Origin: Pseudonocardia alni
Lineage (GTDB): Bacteria; Actinomycetota; Actinomycetes; Mycobacteriales; Pseudonocardiaceae
Reading direction: 5' to 3'
Assembly: GCF_002813375.1 (NCBI RefSeq)
Contig: NZ_PHUJ01000003.1
Location: 5,208,001-5,272,000, forward strand
Length of the DNA: 64,000 nucleotides
Shown here: piece after piece, positions 7,782-15,847 of the stretch
Numbering within the stretch: the stretch's first letter is position 1
Layout of the letters: every line of letters begins with the position of its first letter
Notes under the pieces: generated by a model
What the model was told of the DNA's origin: nothing
What the model saw: only the letters and a program-made list of their open reading frames with translations
The model's database searches: none
Made by a program: the position numbers and the translations under genes

Positions 7782-9824
7782 TCACCGGTCGTAGTCGATG
7801 GTCACCTCGTCGGTGGTGGGCCGGGACTGGCAGGTGAGGATCGCGCCGCAGGCCACCTCGTCGTCGGTGAGGGCGTAGTTCTGCTGCATGTGCACCGCGC
7901 CGGTGACGACCTGCGCGCGGCAGGTGCCGCAGATGCCGCCCGCGCACAGGTACGGGGCCTCGACCCCGGCCTCGAGTGCGGTCTCCAGCAGCGACGCGGT
8001 GCCCCGGCTCCGGGTGACGGTCTCCCGCCCGCCGCGGCGCACGGTGACCACGGCCGGACGGGTCGGGACGGCGTCGCCGTCGTCGCCGGAGGGGGCGACG
8101 AAGAACTCCCGGTGGACCCGGTCCGGGGTGACGCCGTGGGCGTCGAGGACGCCGACGAGCTCGTCGAGCATCGGCGGCGGCCCGCAGAGGAACCAGTCCG
8201 CGTCGTCCACCGGCAGCGTGGTGAGGTGCTCGGCGAACCGGTCCGCGCCGAGGCGGCCCGGGACGACGGTGCGCGTCGTGCCGTCCGGTGCGGACCCGTC
8301 GGCGGACCCGGCGGCACCGGACCGCGAGTGGTGGTGCACGACGGTGAGCCGCCCCCCGGAGCGGCGGACGAGTGCGTCGAGCTCGTCGGCGAACATCGTG
8401 TGCTCGGTGTCGCGGTTGGCGTAGAGCAGGACGGCGCGGCGGTCGGGGTCCTCGTCGAGGGCGGCGGTGAGGATCGCGATGACCGGGGTGATGCCGCTGC
8501 CCGCGGCGACCGCGGCGACGGTGCGGTCCCCGCGGGGGCCGGCGGGCAGGACGAACTGCCCCGAGGGCGGCGTGACTTCGAGGGTGTCGCCGACGGCGAG
8601 CGCGGAGCCCGCCCACGTCGAGAACCGTCCGCCGTCGACGCGGCGCACGGCGATGCGCAGCGCCGACCCGTCGGTGGAGCAGATCGAGTAGCTGCGCCGC
8701 ACGAGCTCGCCGTCGATCCGCGCACCCACGGTGACATGGCGGCCGGGGCGGTGGGCGAACACGTCGCGCAGCTCGCCGGGCACCTCCAGGGTGACCGCGA
8801 CCGCGTCCGGGGTGAGCCGGTCCACCGCGGTCACGCGCAGCGGGTGCGGGCGGGTCGGGAGGTCGGCGTCGCGGTCGGTGTGGGAGGTCAGCCGTCGCCA
8901 CGCCCGGTACTCGGCGGGGGACAGGTCCGAGCCGAGGACCGTCGTGATCGGGACCGGGCGGTCGAGCCAGTCCGACATCGCCCGGCGCCACACGTCCTGG
9001 TAGCGGTAGAACGGGACGGTCGGGTGGATGTGGTGGACCAGGTGGTAGTTCTGGCCGAGCATCAGCGGGGTGACCAGGCGTTCCCAGCCGACCCGCATGC
9101 GGGTCGCGGCGAACCGGTCGGACCGGGCGGTCTCGCCGAGGTCGTGGTGGGGCAGCCAGTCGAACCACCAGGCGAGCAGCGCGATGCCCAGCCGCTGCGG
9201 GATCAGGTAGATCACCAGGAGCTCCCAGCCGTGGCCGGTCATGGCCGTCGCGACGAACGCGGAGACCACGACGAGGAACACCACGGCCTGCTCGACGAGC
9301 TCGGCCCGCGGTCTGCTCGGGATCCGGGGCAGGTAGAAGCGCACGTACCAGAGGTCGATGGTCATCCAGCGCAGCGGCCAGCTCCACGCCGGGCCCGACT
9401 CGGTCCACGCGTCGGGGTCGCGGGAGGTGTCCTCGTTGGTGTTGCGGTGGTGCTCGATGTGCAGGTAACGCAGCATCGGGAACGCGGCCCAGGCCACCAC
9501 GAACAGCATCGACAGCCGGCCGAGCACCTCGTTGACCCACCGCAGGCGTCCGCCCGCGAGGTGGACGGTCTCGTGCAGCACCGTGAACATCGCGAACGTG
9601 ACCAGGGCGTGCACCGGCACCGTGACCAGGTAGCGCCACGGGTCGGTCCCGGTCAGGACCAGGGCGGTCGCCCCCACCCAGGCCGCGAGCGAGCCCAGGA
9701 ACAACGCCAGGGTCGGCAGTGCGACGACGGGGAGCGTGATCCCCGGGGTGGGTACGGGCCGCCCGGGGTCCGCGGGCCGGTCGCCGCCGGCTCCCTCGCG
9801 TGTGGTTCCCGCCGCCGTGCTCAT
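7782..9824 (-). CDS. Membrane fatty-acid-desaturase/hydroxylase fused to FAD-NAD-2Fe-2S reductase
   Basis: A 680-residue fusion. Residues about 30-290 form a membrane di-iron domain with hydrophobic segments near 31-58, 66-82, 103-120 and 178-220, and three His boxes: HETVH 84-88, HIEHH 122-126 and HLVHH 261-265. Residues about 325-560 form a ferredoxin-reductase-like module, with RSYS near 377 for FAD and GSGITP at 442-447 for NAD(P)H. Residues about 590-680 form a plant-type 2Fe-2S ferredoxin with Cys627, Cys632, Cys635 and Cys665. One chain could thus move electrons from NAD(P)H to the di-iron site without separate partners, for hydroxylation or desaturation of a lipid, alkane or terpenoid. 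AlkB- or desaturase-type chemistry is inferred; the substrate is unknown. It is divergent from a TetR gene with a shared palindromic operator. Confidence 0.85.
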   Translation of the reverse strand: MSTAAGTTREGAGGDRPADPGRPVPTPGITLPVVALPTLALFLGSLAAWVGATALVLTGTDPWRYLVTVPVHALVTFAMFTVLHETVHLAGGRLRWVNEVLGRLSMLFVVAWAAFPMLRYLHIEHHRNTNEDTSRDPDAWTESGPAWSWPLRWMTIDLWYVRFYLPRIPSRPRAELVEQAVVFLVVVSAFVATAMTGHGWELLVIYLIPQRLGIALLAWWFDWLPHHDLGETARSDRFAATRMRVGWERLVTPLMLGQNYHLVHHIHPTVPFYRYQDVWRRAMSDWLDRPVPITTVLGSDLSPAEYRAWRRLTSHTDRDADLPTRPHPLRVTAVDRLTPDAVAVTLEVPGELRDVFAHRPGRHVTVGARIDGELVRRSYSICSTDGSALRIAVRRVDGGRFSTWAGSALAVGDTLEVTPPSGQFVLPAGPRGDRTVAAVAAGSGITPVIAILTAALDEDPDRRAVLLYANRDTEHTMFADELDALVRRSGGRLTVVHHHSRSGAAGSADGSAPDGTTRTVVPGRLGADRFAEHLTTLPVDDADWFLCGPPPMLDELVGVLDAHGVTPDRVHREFFVAPSGDDGDAVPTRPAVVTVRRGGRETVTRSRGTASLLETALEAGVEAPYLCAGGICGTCRAQVVTGAVHMQQNYALTDDEVACGAILTCQSRPTTDEVTIDYDR

Positions 9825-9877
9825 GGCTGCCTCCTGACCGGACGGAGCGCGGTCGTCGTCGACCGCCCGTAGGAATA

Positions 9878-9908
9878 GTTGACAATCACGGGTTATCTGT
9901 CAACAGAT
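9878..9908. promoter_or_regulatory. Divergent promoter/operator between desaturase fusion and TetR gene
   Basis: Half-sites GTTGACA (9878-9884) and TGTCAAC (9898-9904) form an inverted repeat. A second, overlapping one is ATCTGT-CA-ACAGAT (9895-9908). On the minus strand the TTGACA at 9903-9898 could be a -35 box, with AACTAT 17 bases downstream as a weak -10 for the desaturase gene. A TetR dimer bound here would block that promoter. The assignment is inferred from position and symmetry. Confidence 0.6.
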
Positions 9909-9941
9909 CAGTCATCGGTGGTTGCTCTGTACAGTGCAGGC

Positions 9942-10574
9942 GTGGCGGGCTCGGGTGCGTTCCGGCGGGAGCGGCGGGAGGTTCTCCGCACGCGGCTCCT
10001 CGACGCCGCGCGGGACATCACGACGGAGTCGGGGTGGTCGTCGCTGACGATGAGCGCCGTCGCCGGGCGTGCGGGAATCAGCCGCCAGCACCTCTACAAC
10101 GAGATCGGCACCAAGGCGGAGCTGGGCAGCGCACTGGTCGGCCGCGAGACCGACGGGTTCGTCGCGGTGATGTGCGAACAGATGCGCGCCCACCCCGCGG
10201 ACGCCGTCGCCGGCGTGGTGGCCGCGGTCCGCGACGTGCTGGAGTACGGGGCGCGCAACGCGCTCCTGACGTCGATCCTCACCGTCGACGACGGCGTGGG
10301 GGAGAGCCTGCTCCCGCTGGTGACGGCCCGGCCCGACGTGGTGCGCGACCGGGCGGCGACGGCGCTGCTGCGCGAGATCTCCGCGCTCCACCCGGCCCTG
10401 GCCGGGGTCGTGGACCTGCCCCGGCTCGTCGACGGGGTGGTGCGGCTGGTGGTCAGCCACGCCACGTCACCGGGGGACTCCACCGAGCCGGCGGTCGCGC
10501 AGGCCGGGTGGCTGCTCCGCGGCTTCCTCGGCGGCGCCGCCGGGCCGGGCGGGACCGGGGTCAGCCCCGGCTGA
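9942..10574 (+). CDS. TetR-family transcriptional regulator
   Basis: A 210-residue regulator from the GTG at 9942. A TetR HTH occupies about residues 8-55 (AARDITTESGW, LTMSAVAGRAGISRQHLYNEIGTK), and the C-terminal ligand domain ends in a Gly-rich tail. The frame also contains an upstream GTG at 9918 and an ATG at 9879, but the latter would lie inside the operator. A TACAGT hexamer at 9930-9935 ends six bases before the GTG at 9942, which fits a -10 box and a leaderless mRNA, common in actinobacteria. The gene faces the desaturase-reductase fusion and probably represses it and itself. Its 3' end overlaps the convergent gene ending at 10561 by 14 bases. Confidence 0.8.
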   Translation: MAGSGAFRRERREVLRTRLLDAARDITTESGWSSLTMSAVAGRAGISRQHLYNEIGTKAELGSALVGRETDGFVAVMCEQMRAHPADAVAGVVAAVRDVLEYGARNALLTSILTVDDGVGESLLPLVTARPDVVRDRAATALLREISALHPALAGVVDLPRLVDGVVRLVVSHATSPGDSTEPAVAQAGWLLRGFLGGAAGPGGTGVSPG

Positions 10575-10995
10575 GGACGTCGAACCCGGTCGTGACGACG
10601 CCGTCGCCGACGCAGCGCTGGATGTGCGGCCGCGCGACGCCGATCGCTGCGACGCCGGGCACCGAGCCGCCCGCACCGAGCAGTGCCCGCCCGGCGGCCC
10701 GCAGGACCGCTGCGCCCCCGCGCCGGTGCCCGTCGCGGGACGGGACCACCGACAGGCACACGCGCTGGCACACCGTGCCGTCGGCCGCGGCGCGCGGCGG
10801 CGACCAGGTCAGGGCGAGCACGTCCTCGGTCGCGCGGGCAGGCACGGCGTACGACCCGCCGATCCCCGGCAGCGCGACGACGCTCGCGAAGGTGACACCG
10901 GACCGGGTGAGGGCCGGGTCGCCGGCGAGAAGAAGCAGGGTCTGGTCGCGGGCGAACTCGGCGGGTCCGACGAGCTGCAGATCCGGCTGGATCAT
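10561..10995 (-). CDS. Hypothetical protein
   Basis: A 144-residue protein from the ATG at 10995, which has a GGAGG site four bases upstream. The frame is open 17 codons further, but without a ribosome binding site. The sequence starts MIQPDLQLVGPAEFARDQTL, with hydrophobic LLLLAGD and ASVVALPGIGG segments and a Gly/Ala-rich RGGAAVLRAAGRALLGAGG stretch. No signal peptide or known motif is recognised. It has two Cys (VCQRVCL) and one near the C-terminus. It meets the TetR gene tail to tail with a 14-base overlap and lies upstream of nothing obviously co-transcribed. Confidence 0.55.
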   Translation of the reverse strand: MIQPDLQLVGPAEFARDQTLLLLAGDPALTRSGVTFASVVALPGIGGSYAVPARATEDVLALTWSPPRAAADGTVCQRVCLSVVPSRDGHRRGGAAVLRAAGRALLGAGGSVPGVAAIGVARPHIQRCVGDGVVTTGFDVLSRG

Positions 10996-11209
10996 CGGGC
11001 CTCCGGGGACGGTCGACGCTGTGTCCCCGACGCTAGGACGCCCCACCTCAGCCCGCGGACAGCCCTGGGGAAGCCGACGGTAAAAACGGGCCGGGCTCAG
11101 CCGAGCAGGTGCTCGCCGAACCGGTCCCGGGCCGGGTGCCCGGAGGCGGTGAAGCCGTCGGCGTGGCCGCCGGGGCGCCCGTCACCGGGTCCGGGCGCCC
11201 CGGCGGGGC

Positions 11210-11494
11210 TCAGGCGTGGATGTCCGACGGGTGCGTGGCCAGCGGGGTCACCTGCATCGTCATGTACGGGAACAGCGGCAGGCCCCACAGGATCTCGTGG
11301 AGCTGCTCGTTGTCGCGCACCTCGAAGATCGAGAGGTTGGCGTACTCGCCGACGCAGCGCCAGATGCTCACCCACTCACCCGACCGCTGCCACTGCTGGG
11401 ACCAGGCCTTCTCCCGGGCCAGCAGGTCGGCTTTGGCGTCGGGGTCCATGTCGGCGGGGAGGTCGACCTCCATCCGGACGGCGAAGCGGGCCAT
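11210..11494 (-). CDS. catC: Muconolactone delta-isomerase
   Basis: A 94-residue CatC, the usual length for the family. It isomerises muconolactone to 3-oxoadipate enol-lactone, the third step of catechol ortho-cleavage. The N-terminus MARFAVRMEVDLPADMDP, the central SGEWVSIWRCVGEYANLSIFEV and the C-terminal LPLFPYMTMQVTPLATHPS are the hallmark CatC segments. The ATG overlaps the catA stop as TGATG, which implies translational coupling. It is the last gene of the lysR-catB-catA-catC operon. No catD (enol-lactonase) follows; 3-oxoadipate conversion must be encoded elsewhere. Confidence 0.93.
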   Translation of the reverse strand: MARFAVRMEVDLPADMDPDAKADLLAREKAWSQQWQRSGEWVSIWRCVGEYANLSIFEVRDNEQLHEILWGLPLFPYMTMQVTPLATHPSDIHA

Positions 11495-12333
11495 CAGGCG
11501 GGGTCCAGCGCGAAGTCGTAGGTGACCTCGTTGCCGGTGCCGCTCGCGGCCGGGCCGGGGTGCAGGACCAGCTCCGGCTTGACGGCCTGGGCGACGTCGT
11601 CGGCGACGTAGTCCCCGCCGTCGAAGTAGAGCTGGGTGGTGACGGGCTGCTTGCCGGGCGCGGACACCTTGAGGTGCAGGTGCGCGGGCCGCCACGGGTG
11701 CCAGCCCGCTGCGTCGATGAACGCGCCGGTCGAGCCGTCGGTCGGGATCTGGTACGGCGCGGGCTGCATGGTGTGGAACGCGAAGTGCCCGTCGGCGCCG
11801 GTGTGGACGACCGCGCGCAGGTTCCACTCGGGGATGCCGGGGGCGAACTGGGAGTAGTAGCCCTCGTCGTCGGCGTGCCAGAGATCGACCGTCGCGCCGG
11901 CGACCGGGGTGCCGTCGAGGTCGGTGACGGTGCCCTGGAACAGCAGCGGGGTGCCCTTCTCGTCGGGACGCATCGGCATCGCGGACCCGGACTCGATGAC
12001 CGGGGCGCCCGGCACGTAGTACGGGCCCTCGATGGTGCCGACGGCGCCGCGGCGGTCGGCGTTGGCGACCTCCTCCACGACGTGCTCGACGAACACGTCG
12101 AGGAACAGCGGCCACTCGCCGTCGGCGCCGACCTGGATCAGCCACGCCTTGAGCGCGTCGTACTCGGCATAGGTCACCTCGTGCTTGCGGATGACCTCGT
12201 GCAGGGCCTGCAGGGTGTCGGTGGCGATGGCGGACACCCGGGCCGGGTCGGCGGCGGCGCCGGTGCGCTCCTTCTTCGCGAAGGTGGCGGTGGCGTTCGC
12301 GCCGGAGCCGGCGGCGGTGGCGGTCTCGGACAT
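11494..12333 (-). CDS. catA: Catechol 1,2-dioxygenase
   Basis: A 279-residue intradiol dioxygenase that cleaves catechol to cis,cis-muconate using non-haem Fe(III). An N-terminal helical dimerisation domain (about 30-105) contains QALHEVIRKHEVTYAEYDALKAWL. The catalytic beta-sandwich follows with the iron-ligand Tyr motifs GPYYVPGAP and DEGYYSQF and the His pair in PAHLHLKV. The length fits actinobacterial CatA. Translation starts at the ATG at 12333, preceded by AGGAGAGAC. It lies 26 bases after catB and overlaps catC. Confidence 0.95.
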   Translation of the reverse strand: MSETATAAGSGANATATFAKKERTGAAADPARVSAIATDTLQALHEVIRKHEVTYAEYDALKAWLIQVGADGEWPLFLDVFVEHVVEEVANADRRGAVGTIEGPYYVPGAPVIESGSAMPMRPDEKGTPLLFQGTVTDLDGTPVAGATVDLWHADDEGYYSQFAPGIPEWNLRAVVHTGADGHFAFHTMQPAPYQIPTDGSTGAFIDAAGWHPWRPAHLHLKVSAPGKQPVTTQLYFDGGDYVADDVAQAVKPELVLHPGPAASGTGNEVTYDFALDPA

Positions 12334-12359
12334 GTCTCTCTCCTGTGGTGGGGCGGTGC

Positions 12360-13463
12360 TCAGGTGTCGGTGCGGTAGTGGGCGAGCTTGTCGGGATCGA
12401 CGTCGACGCCGATCCCGGGCCCGCCGGGGACGCGCAGCTCGCCGCCGCTGATCCGCAGCGGCTCGATGAGCAGGTCGTCGCTCATGTCGAGGTAGTTCGA
12501 CAGCTCCCCGGCGCGGGCGCTGGTGTGGCGGTGCGCCGCGCCGAAGGCGACCGTGCAGGCGGTGCCGAGCTGACCGTCGACCTGATTGCCCATGACCACC
12601 TCGGTGCCGAGTCCCTCGCACAGGTGCAGCACCCGCTGCGAGCCGGTGAACCCGGTCCGCGCGGTCTTGATGCTGATCATGGTGGCGGCGCCGTCGAGCA
12701 GCTCGCGGGTCACCTCGCCGGGTCGGGTTGCGGACTCGTCGGCGACGGTCGGGACGGTGGTGCGGGCGGTGAGCCAGCGTCGCCCGAGCACCTGGTCGGC
12801 GGGCATGAGCTCCTCGGACAGGGTCAGGCCGAGGTCGGCCATCTCGTCCAGGGCCCGCGCCGCCTCCGACGCGGTCCAGCCGCGGTTGCCGTCGACGTAG
12901 AGCTCCACGTCGGGGCCCAGCGCCTCGCGCAGCGCCCGGCAGGCGCCGGTGTCCAGCGCGACGGGGCGGCGGCCGACCTTGACCTTGAAGGTGGTGACGC
13001 CGTGCTCGTCGCGCATCCGCTGCGCCTCGGCGACCATCACGTCGTCGGGGGCGAAGCCGACCATGTGCGAGACCCGCATCCGGTCGGTGTATCCGCCGAG
13101 CAGCTCGGAGACGCCGACGCCGAGCCGGCGCCCGATGACGTCCCAGACGGCCATGTCGATCGCGGCCTTCGCGGTGGGGTTGCCGATCGTGCGGTCCAGG
13201 ACGGCGTGGATCCGTTCCCGCTCGAACACGCTCAGGCCCACGATCTCGGGGGCGAAGACGGTGTCGACCACCGCGCGGATGGAGGCCTGGGTCTCGCCGT
13301 AGGTGTAGGGGCGGGGCGGGGCCTCGGCGACGCCGACGACGCCGTCCTCGGCGTGCACCCGCACCAGCACGTGGTCGGCGGAGTGCACCTCGCCGGAGGC
13401 GAACCGCAGCGGTTTGCGGTAGGGCACGGCGAACGGGATCGCCTCGACGGCCACGATCTTCAC
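12360..13463 (-). CDS. catB: Muconate cycloisomerase
   Basis: A 367-residue enolase-superfamily enzyme that converts cis,cis-muconate to muconolactone with Mn2+. The catalytic KVKVG motif (KxK) is present. Metal ligands are seen as Asp in YVDGNRGW, Glu in SEELMP and Asp in VADES. The second-face Lys is in ISIKTARTG. The order and length match muconate-lactonizing enzymes. Its ATG overlaps the end of the upstream LysR gene by four bases, so regulator and enzymes are one operon. A remote alternative is a related chloromuconate or dipeptide epimerase, but the catA and catC neighbours settle it. Confidence 0.93.
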   Translation of the reverse strand: MKIVAVEAIPFAVPYRKPLRFASGEVHSADHVLVRVHAEDGVVGVAEAPPRPYTYGETQASIRAVVDTVFAPEIVGLSVFERERIHAVLDRTIGNPTAKAAIDMAVWDVIGRRLGVGVSELLGGYTDRMRVSHMVGFAPDDVMVAEAQRMRDEHGVTTFKVKVGRRPVALDTGACRALREALGPDVELYVDGNRGWTASEAARALDEMADLGLTLSEELMPADQVLGRRWLTARTTVPTVADESATRPGEVTRELLDGAATMISIKTARTGFTGSQRVLHLCEGLGTEVVMGNQVDGQLGTACTVAFGAAHRHTSARAGELSNYLDMSDDLLIEPLRISGGELRVPGGPGIGVDVDPDKLAHYRTDT

Positions 13464-14380
13464 TGCGGTCCTCCGGGGACGGTGGCGGGGCGGGGGTCCA
13501 GCTCGTGGGCGCGCTCGGCGAGCACGTCGAGCAGCCGGACGAGGGCGGGGGAGTCGTCGTCGGTGCGCCAGGCCAGGGCCAGGTCGACGCGCAGCTCGCG
13601 GTCCAGGTCGGCGTAGACGACGCCCTCGGTGCCCAGGGCGCGCACCGACTCGGGCAGCAACGCGACCCCGGCACCGGCGGCGACGTGGGTGAGCAGGATG
13701 GGGGTGTCGCGGGCCTCGGTGCGGCGCCGCGGGAGGAACCCGGAGTCCAGGCAGCCCTGGGTGGCGACCGAGTCGACCACCGACCCGGGGGCGCCGTAGG
13801 CGACGAAGTCGTCGCCGCGCAGCTCGGCCAGCGCGACCGTCCCGGCCCCGGCGAGCCGGTGCGTGGCCGGCAGCGCCGCGAGGAGCCGTTCCTGGGCGAT
13901 CGGGCGGACCGACATCTCCGGACGCACCACCGGCGGGCGCAGCACGGCGAGGTCGATGCGGCGCTCGTCGAGCGCGTCCTCCTGGGCGGCGGTGAGGAGC
14001 CCGGGCAGGAACCGCAGCGAGACGCCCGGCATCCGGCGGGCGGCGACCCGGGCCAGCCGCGGCAGCAGCCGGTAGGCGGCGAGGTCGGTGGCACCCACGG
14101 TCACCACGCCCTCGGTACCCGCGGCGACCTGCTCGACGCGGCGGCGCGCGTCCTCGACACCGGCGAGGATCCGCCGCGCGTCCTCCAGCAGCGACGCCCC
14201 CGCCGGGGTCAGGTCGACCCGGCGGGTGGTGCGCTCGAACAGGGTGGCGCCGACCTGGCTCTCCAGCTGGCGGATGGCCTGGGAGAGCGGGGACTGGGCC
14301 ATGTGCAGCCGCTCGGCGGCGCGGCCGAAGTGCCGCGTCTCCGCGACCGCCACGAAGTAGCGGAGCTGCCGCAGATCCAT
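13460..14380 (-). CDS. LysR-family regulator of the catechol operon
   Basis: A 306-residue LTTR. An N-terminal winged HTH (about 3-62: RQLRYFVAVAETRHFGRAAERLHMAQSP) is followed by a linker helix and an effector domain. The start at 14380 is supported by GGGAGGTGACGGGA directly before ATG. CatR/BenM-type regulators use cis,cis-muconate as inducer, which fits the enzymes it precedes. In proteobacteria catR is divergent from catB; here it is the first gene of the operon and overlaps catB by four bases. Activation would therefore also raise its own level. The 110-base gap before it holds an inverted repeat (14461-14485). Confidence 0.88.
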   Translation of the reverse strand: MDLRQLRYFVAVAETRHFGRAAERLHMAQSPLSQAIRQLESQVGATLFERTTRRVDLTPAGASLLEDARRILAGVEDARRRVEQVAAGTEGVVTVGATDLAAYRLLPRLARVAARRMPGVSLRFLPGLLTAAQEDALDERRIDLAVLRPPVVRPEMSVRPIAQERLLAALPATHRLAGAGTVALAELRGDDFVAYGAPGSVVDSVATQGCLDSGFLPRRRTEARDTPILLTHVAAGAGVALLPESVRALGTEGVVYADLDRELRVDLALAWRTDDDSPALVRLLDVLAERAHELDPRPATVPGGPQ

Positions 14381-14460
14381 TCCCGTCACCTCCCTCGCAT
14401 CCGGCGCGTCACCTGACGGTAGGCGCGCGACTCTGTAGACACAAAGACCGGAAAGGGTCC

Positions 14461-14485
14461 GATTCAGAGGTGGATCAGCTGAATC
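14461..14485. promoter_or_regulatory. Inverted repeat between flavin monooxygenase and LysR gene
   Basis: GATTCAG (14461-14467) and CTGAATC (14479-14485) are perfect inverted arms around 11 bases. It lies just after the stop of the upstream gene and 80 bases before the LysR start. It could be an LTTR operator or a weak terminator; there is no T-run, so I lean to an operator. Confidence 0.45.
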
Positions 14486-14490
14486 CCGGG

Positions 14491-15681
14491 TCAGGCCGGT
14501 ACGGGCCGGGTGCCGGCCCGCGCGTCGACGCCGTGGATCCAGGTCAACCACGGGTCCAGCCCGGTCAGCCCCGCGTTGCGGGCGTCGGCCGCCGGGCCGT
14601 CGGGCAGGTGCAGCAGCCCGCTGGTGACCAGCGAGCTGCGCTGGATCGACCGGGTCCGCGCCCGGCGCAGCCGCTGGTAGCGGTCGAACACCGCGGTGTG
14701 GCCGCCGTCGAGCGCACCGGGGGCGGCGAGCAGGTCGGCGAGCACCGCCGCGTCCTCGATGGACTGGTTCGCGCCCTGACCGTGGTGCGGCAGCATCGTG
14801 TGCACGGCGTCGCCGAGCAGGACGACGCGGCCACGGGACCAGCGCGTCATCGGGGGGAGCGTGTACAGCGGCCAGCGCGGGGACTGCGGCACCGCCGTCA
14901 ACATCTGCACGACGCCCGGGGACCAGCCGCCGAAGGCCCGCGCCAGGGTGCCGGGGGCGGTGTCGGTCGGCCCGGTCTCGCCCGTCCACGGGTCGGGGCC
15001 CTCCAGCACCGCGAAGAAGTTGATCTGCTCGGCGTGCGGGCCGATCGCGTAGTGCAGCACGTGCGCGTCCGGGCCCATCCAGAACTGGATCGCGCCCGGG
15101 TCGGGCAGCAGCGGGGCGTCGGCGACGTCGACGATCCCCCGGAAGGCCGACGTCCCGGTGTAGTGGGGGCGGGCCGCGGGGTCGACGACCGAGCGCACCC
15201 GGGAGTGCACCCCGTCCGCACCGACGACGACCGAGCCCCGGACGCGCTCCCCGGAGGCGAGGGTGACCGTCCCGTCCGGGTCGACCGCGGTCACCTCGCA
15301 GCCGAGCCGCACCATCCCGGCGGGGCAGGCGCCGGCGAGTACCCGCTGGAACTCGGCGCGGTGGATGCCCAGGTAGGGGGCGCCGAAGCGGCGCCGGTAG
15401 CTGCCGTCGGAGCCGACCGGGAAGGCGGTCACCCGCTCGTCGTCGCGCCAGCCGCGGTGGATGAGCTCGGTCGGCTGGGCGGACACCTTCTCCAACTCGC
15501 CCAGCAGTCCGAGCTCGTCCAGCGGGCGCAGCCCGTTCGCCGACAGCGCGACGGCGGCGCCGACCTCGCGCAGCTCGGCCGCCCGCTCGAGCACGGTGAC
15601 CCGGACGCCGCGGGCGTGCAGCGAGAGGGCCAGCGAGAGGCCCCCGATCCCGGCACCGACGATCACCACTGATTCGTCCAT
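14491..15681 (-). CDS. FAD-dependent aromatic monooxygenase, salicylate-hydroxylase-like
   Basis: A 396-residue class A flavoprotein monooxygenase. The dinucleotide fold GAGIGG lies at about 8-13, the DG motif (GADGVHSRVR) near 155-165, and the GD motif LGDAVHTMLPHHGQGANQSIEDA near 285-310. The length and the HHGQGANQ segment are typical of salicylate 1-monooxygenase and 3- or 6-hydroxybenzoate hydroxylases. Because it lies directly upstream of, and in line with, the catechol operon, conversion of salicylate to catechol is the best inference. The ATG at 15681 opens onto a 166-base divergent promoter shared with an esterase. 6-Hydroxynicotinate-type hydroxylation remains an alternative. Confidence 0.82.
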   Translation of the reverse strand: MDESVVIVGAGIGGLSLALSLHARGVRVTVLERAAELREVGAAVALSANGLRPLDELGLLGELEKVSAQPTELIHRGWRDDERVTAFPVGSDGSYRRRFGAPYLGIHRAEFQRVLAGACPAGMVRLGCEVTAVDPDGTVTLASGERVRGSVVVGADGVHSRVRSVVDPAARPHYTGTSAFRGIVDVADAPLLPDPGAIQFWMGPDAHVLHYAIGPHAEQINFFAVLEGPDPWTGETGPTDTAPGTLARAFGGWSPGVVQMLTAVPQSPRWPLYTLPPMTRWSRGRVVLLGDAVHTMLPHHGQGANQSIEDAAVLADLLAAPGALDGGHTAVFDRYQRLRRARTRSIQRSSLVTSGLLHLPDGPAADARNAGLTGLDPWLTWIHGVDARAGTRPVPA

Positions 15682-15699
15682 GACTCTGATCCTGACACG

Positions 15700-15716
15700 G
15701 ATACCGAGGGGGTATC
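15700..15716. promoter_or_regulatory. Palindromic operator candidate in divergent promoter
   Basis: GATACC-GAGGG-GGTATC is a perfect 6+6 inverted repeat with a 5-base centre, 19 bases from the start of the flavin monooxygenase gene and 131 bases from the divergent esterase gene. Its place suggests a repressor site acting mainly on the monooxygenase. The cognate regulator is unknown. Confidence 0.5.
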
Positions 15717-15847
15717 TCTCCACGGATCGTCTCAGTCGGGACCCCTTTCGGCACGACCCGCACGGCCTCTTCTCCGGGCCCCGCCGGTCCGCCAGGCTCA
15801 CCCGCCGGGGGCCGTTGCCCCGTTCCGACCTCGACGAGGAGTGAGCG

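Noticed and set aside
11097..11209. Minus-strand reading downstream of catC that might be a catD remnant
   Set aside because: The tail reads acceptably (ADGFTASGHPARDRFGEHLLG) but no lactonase motif or nucleophile elbow is present and no start is visible.
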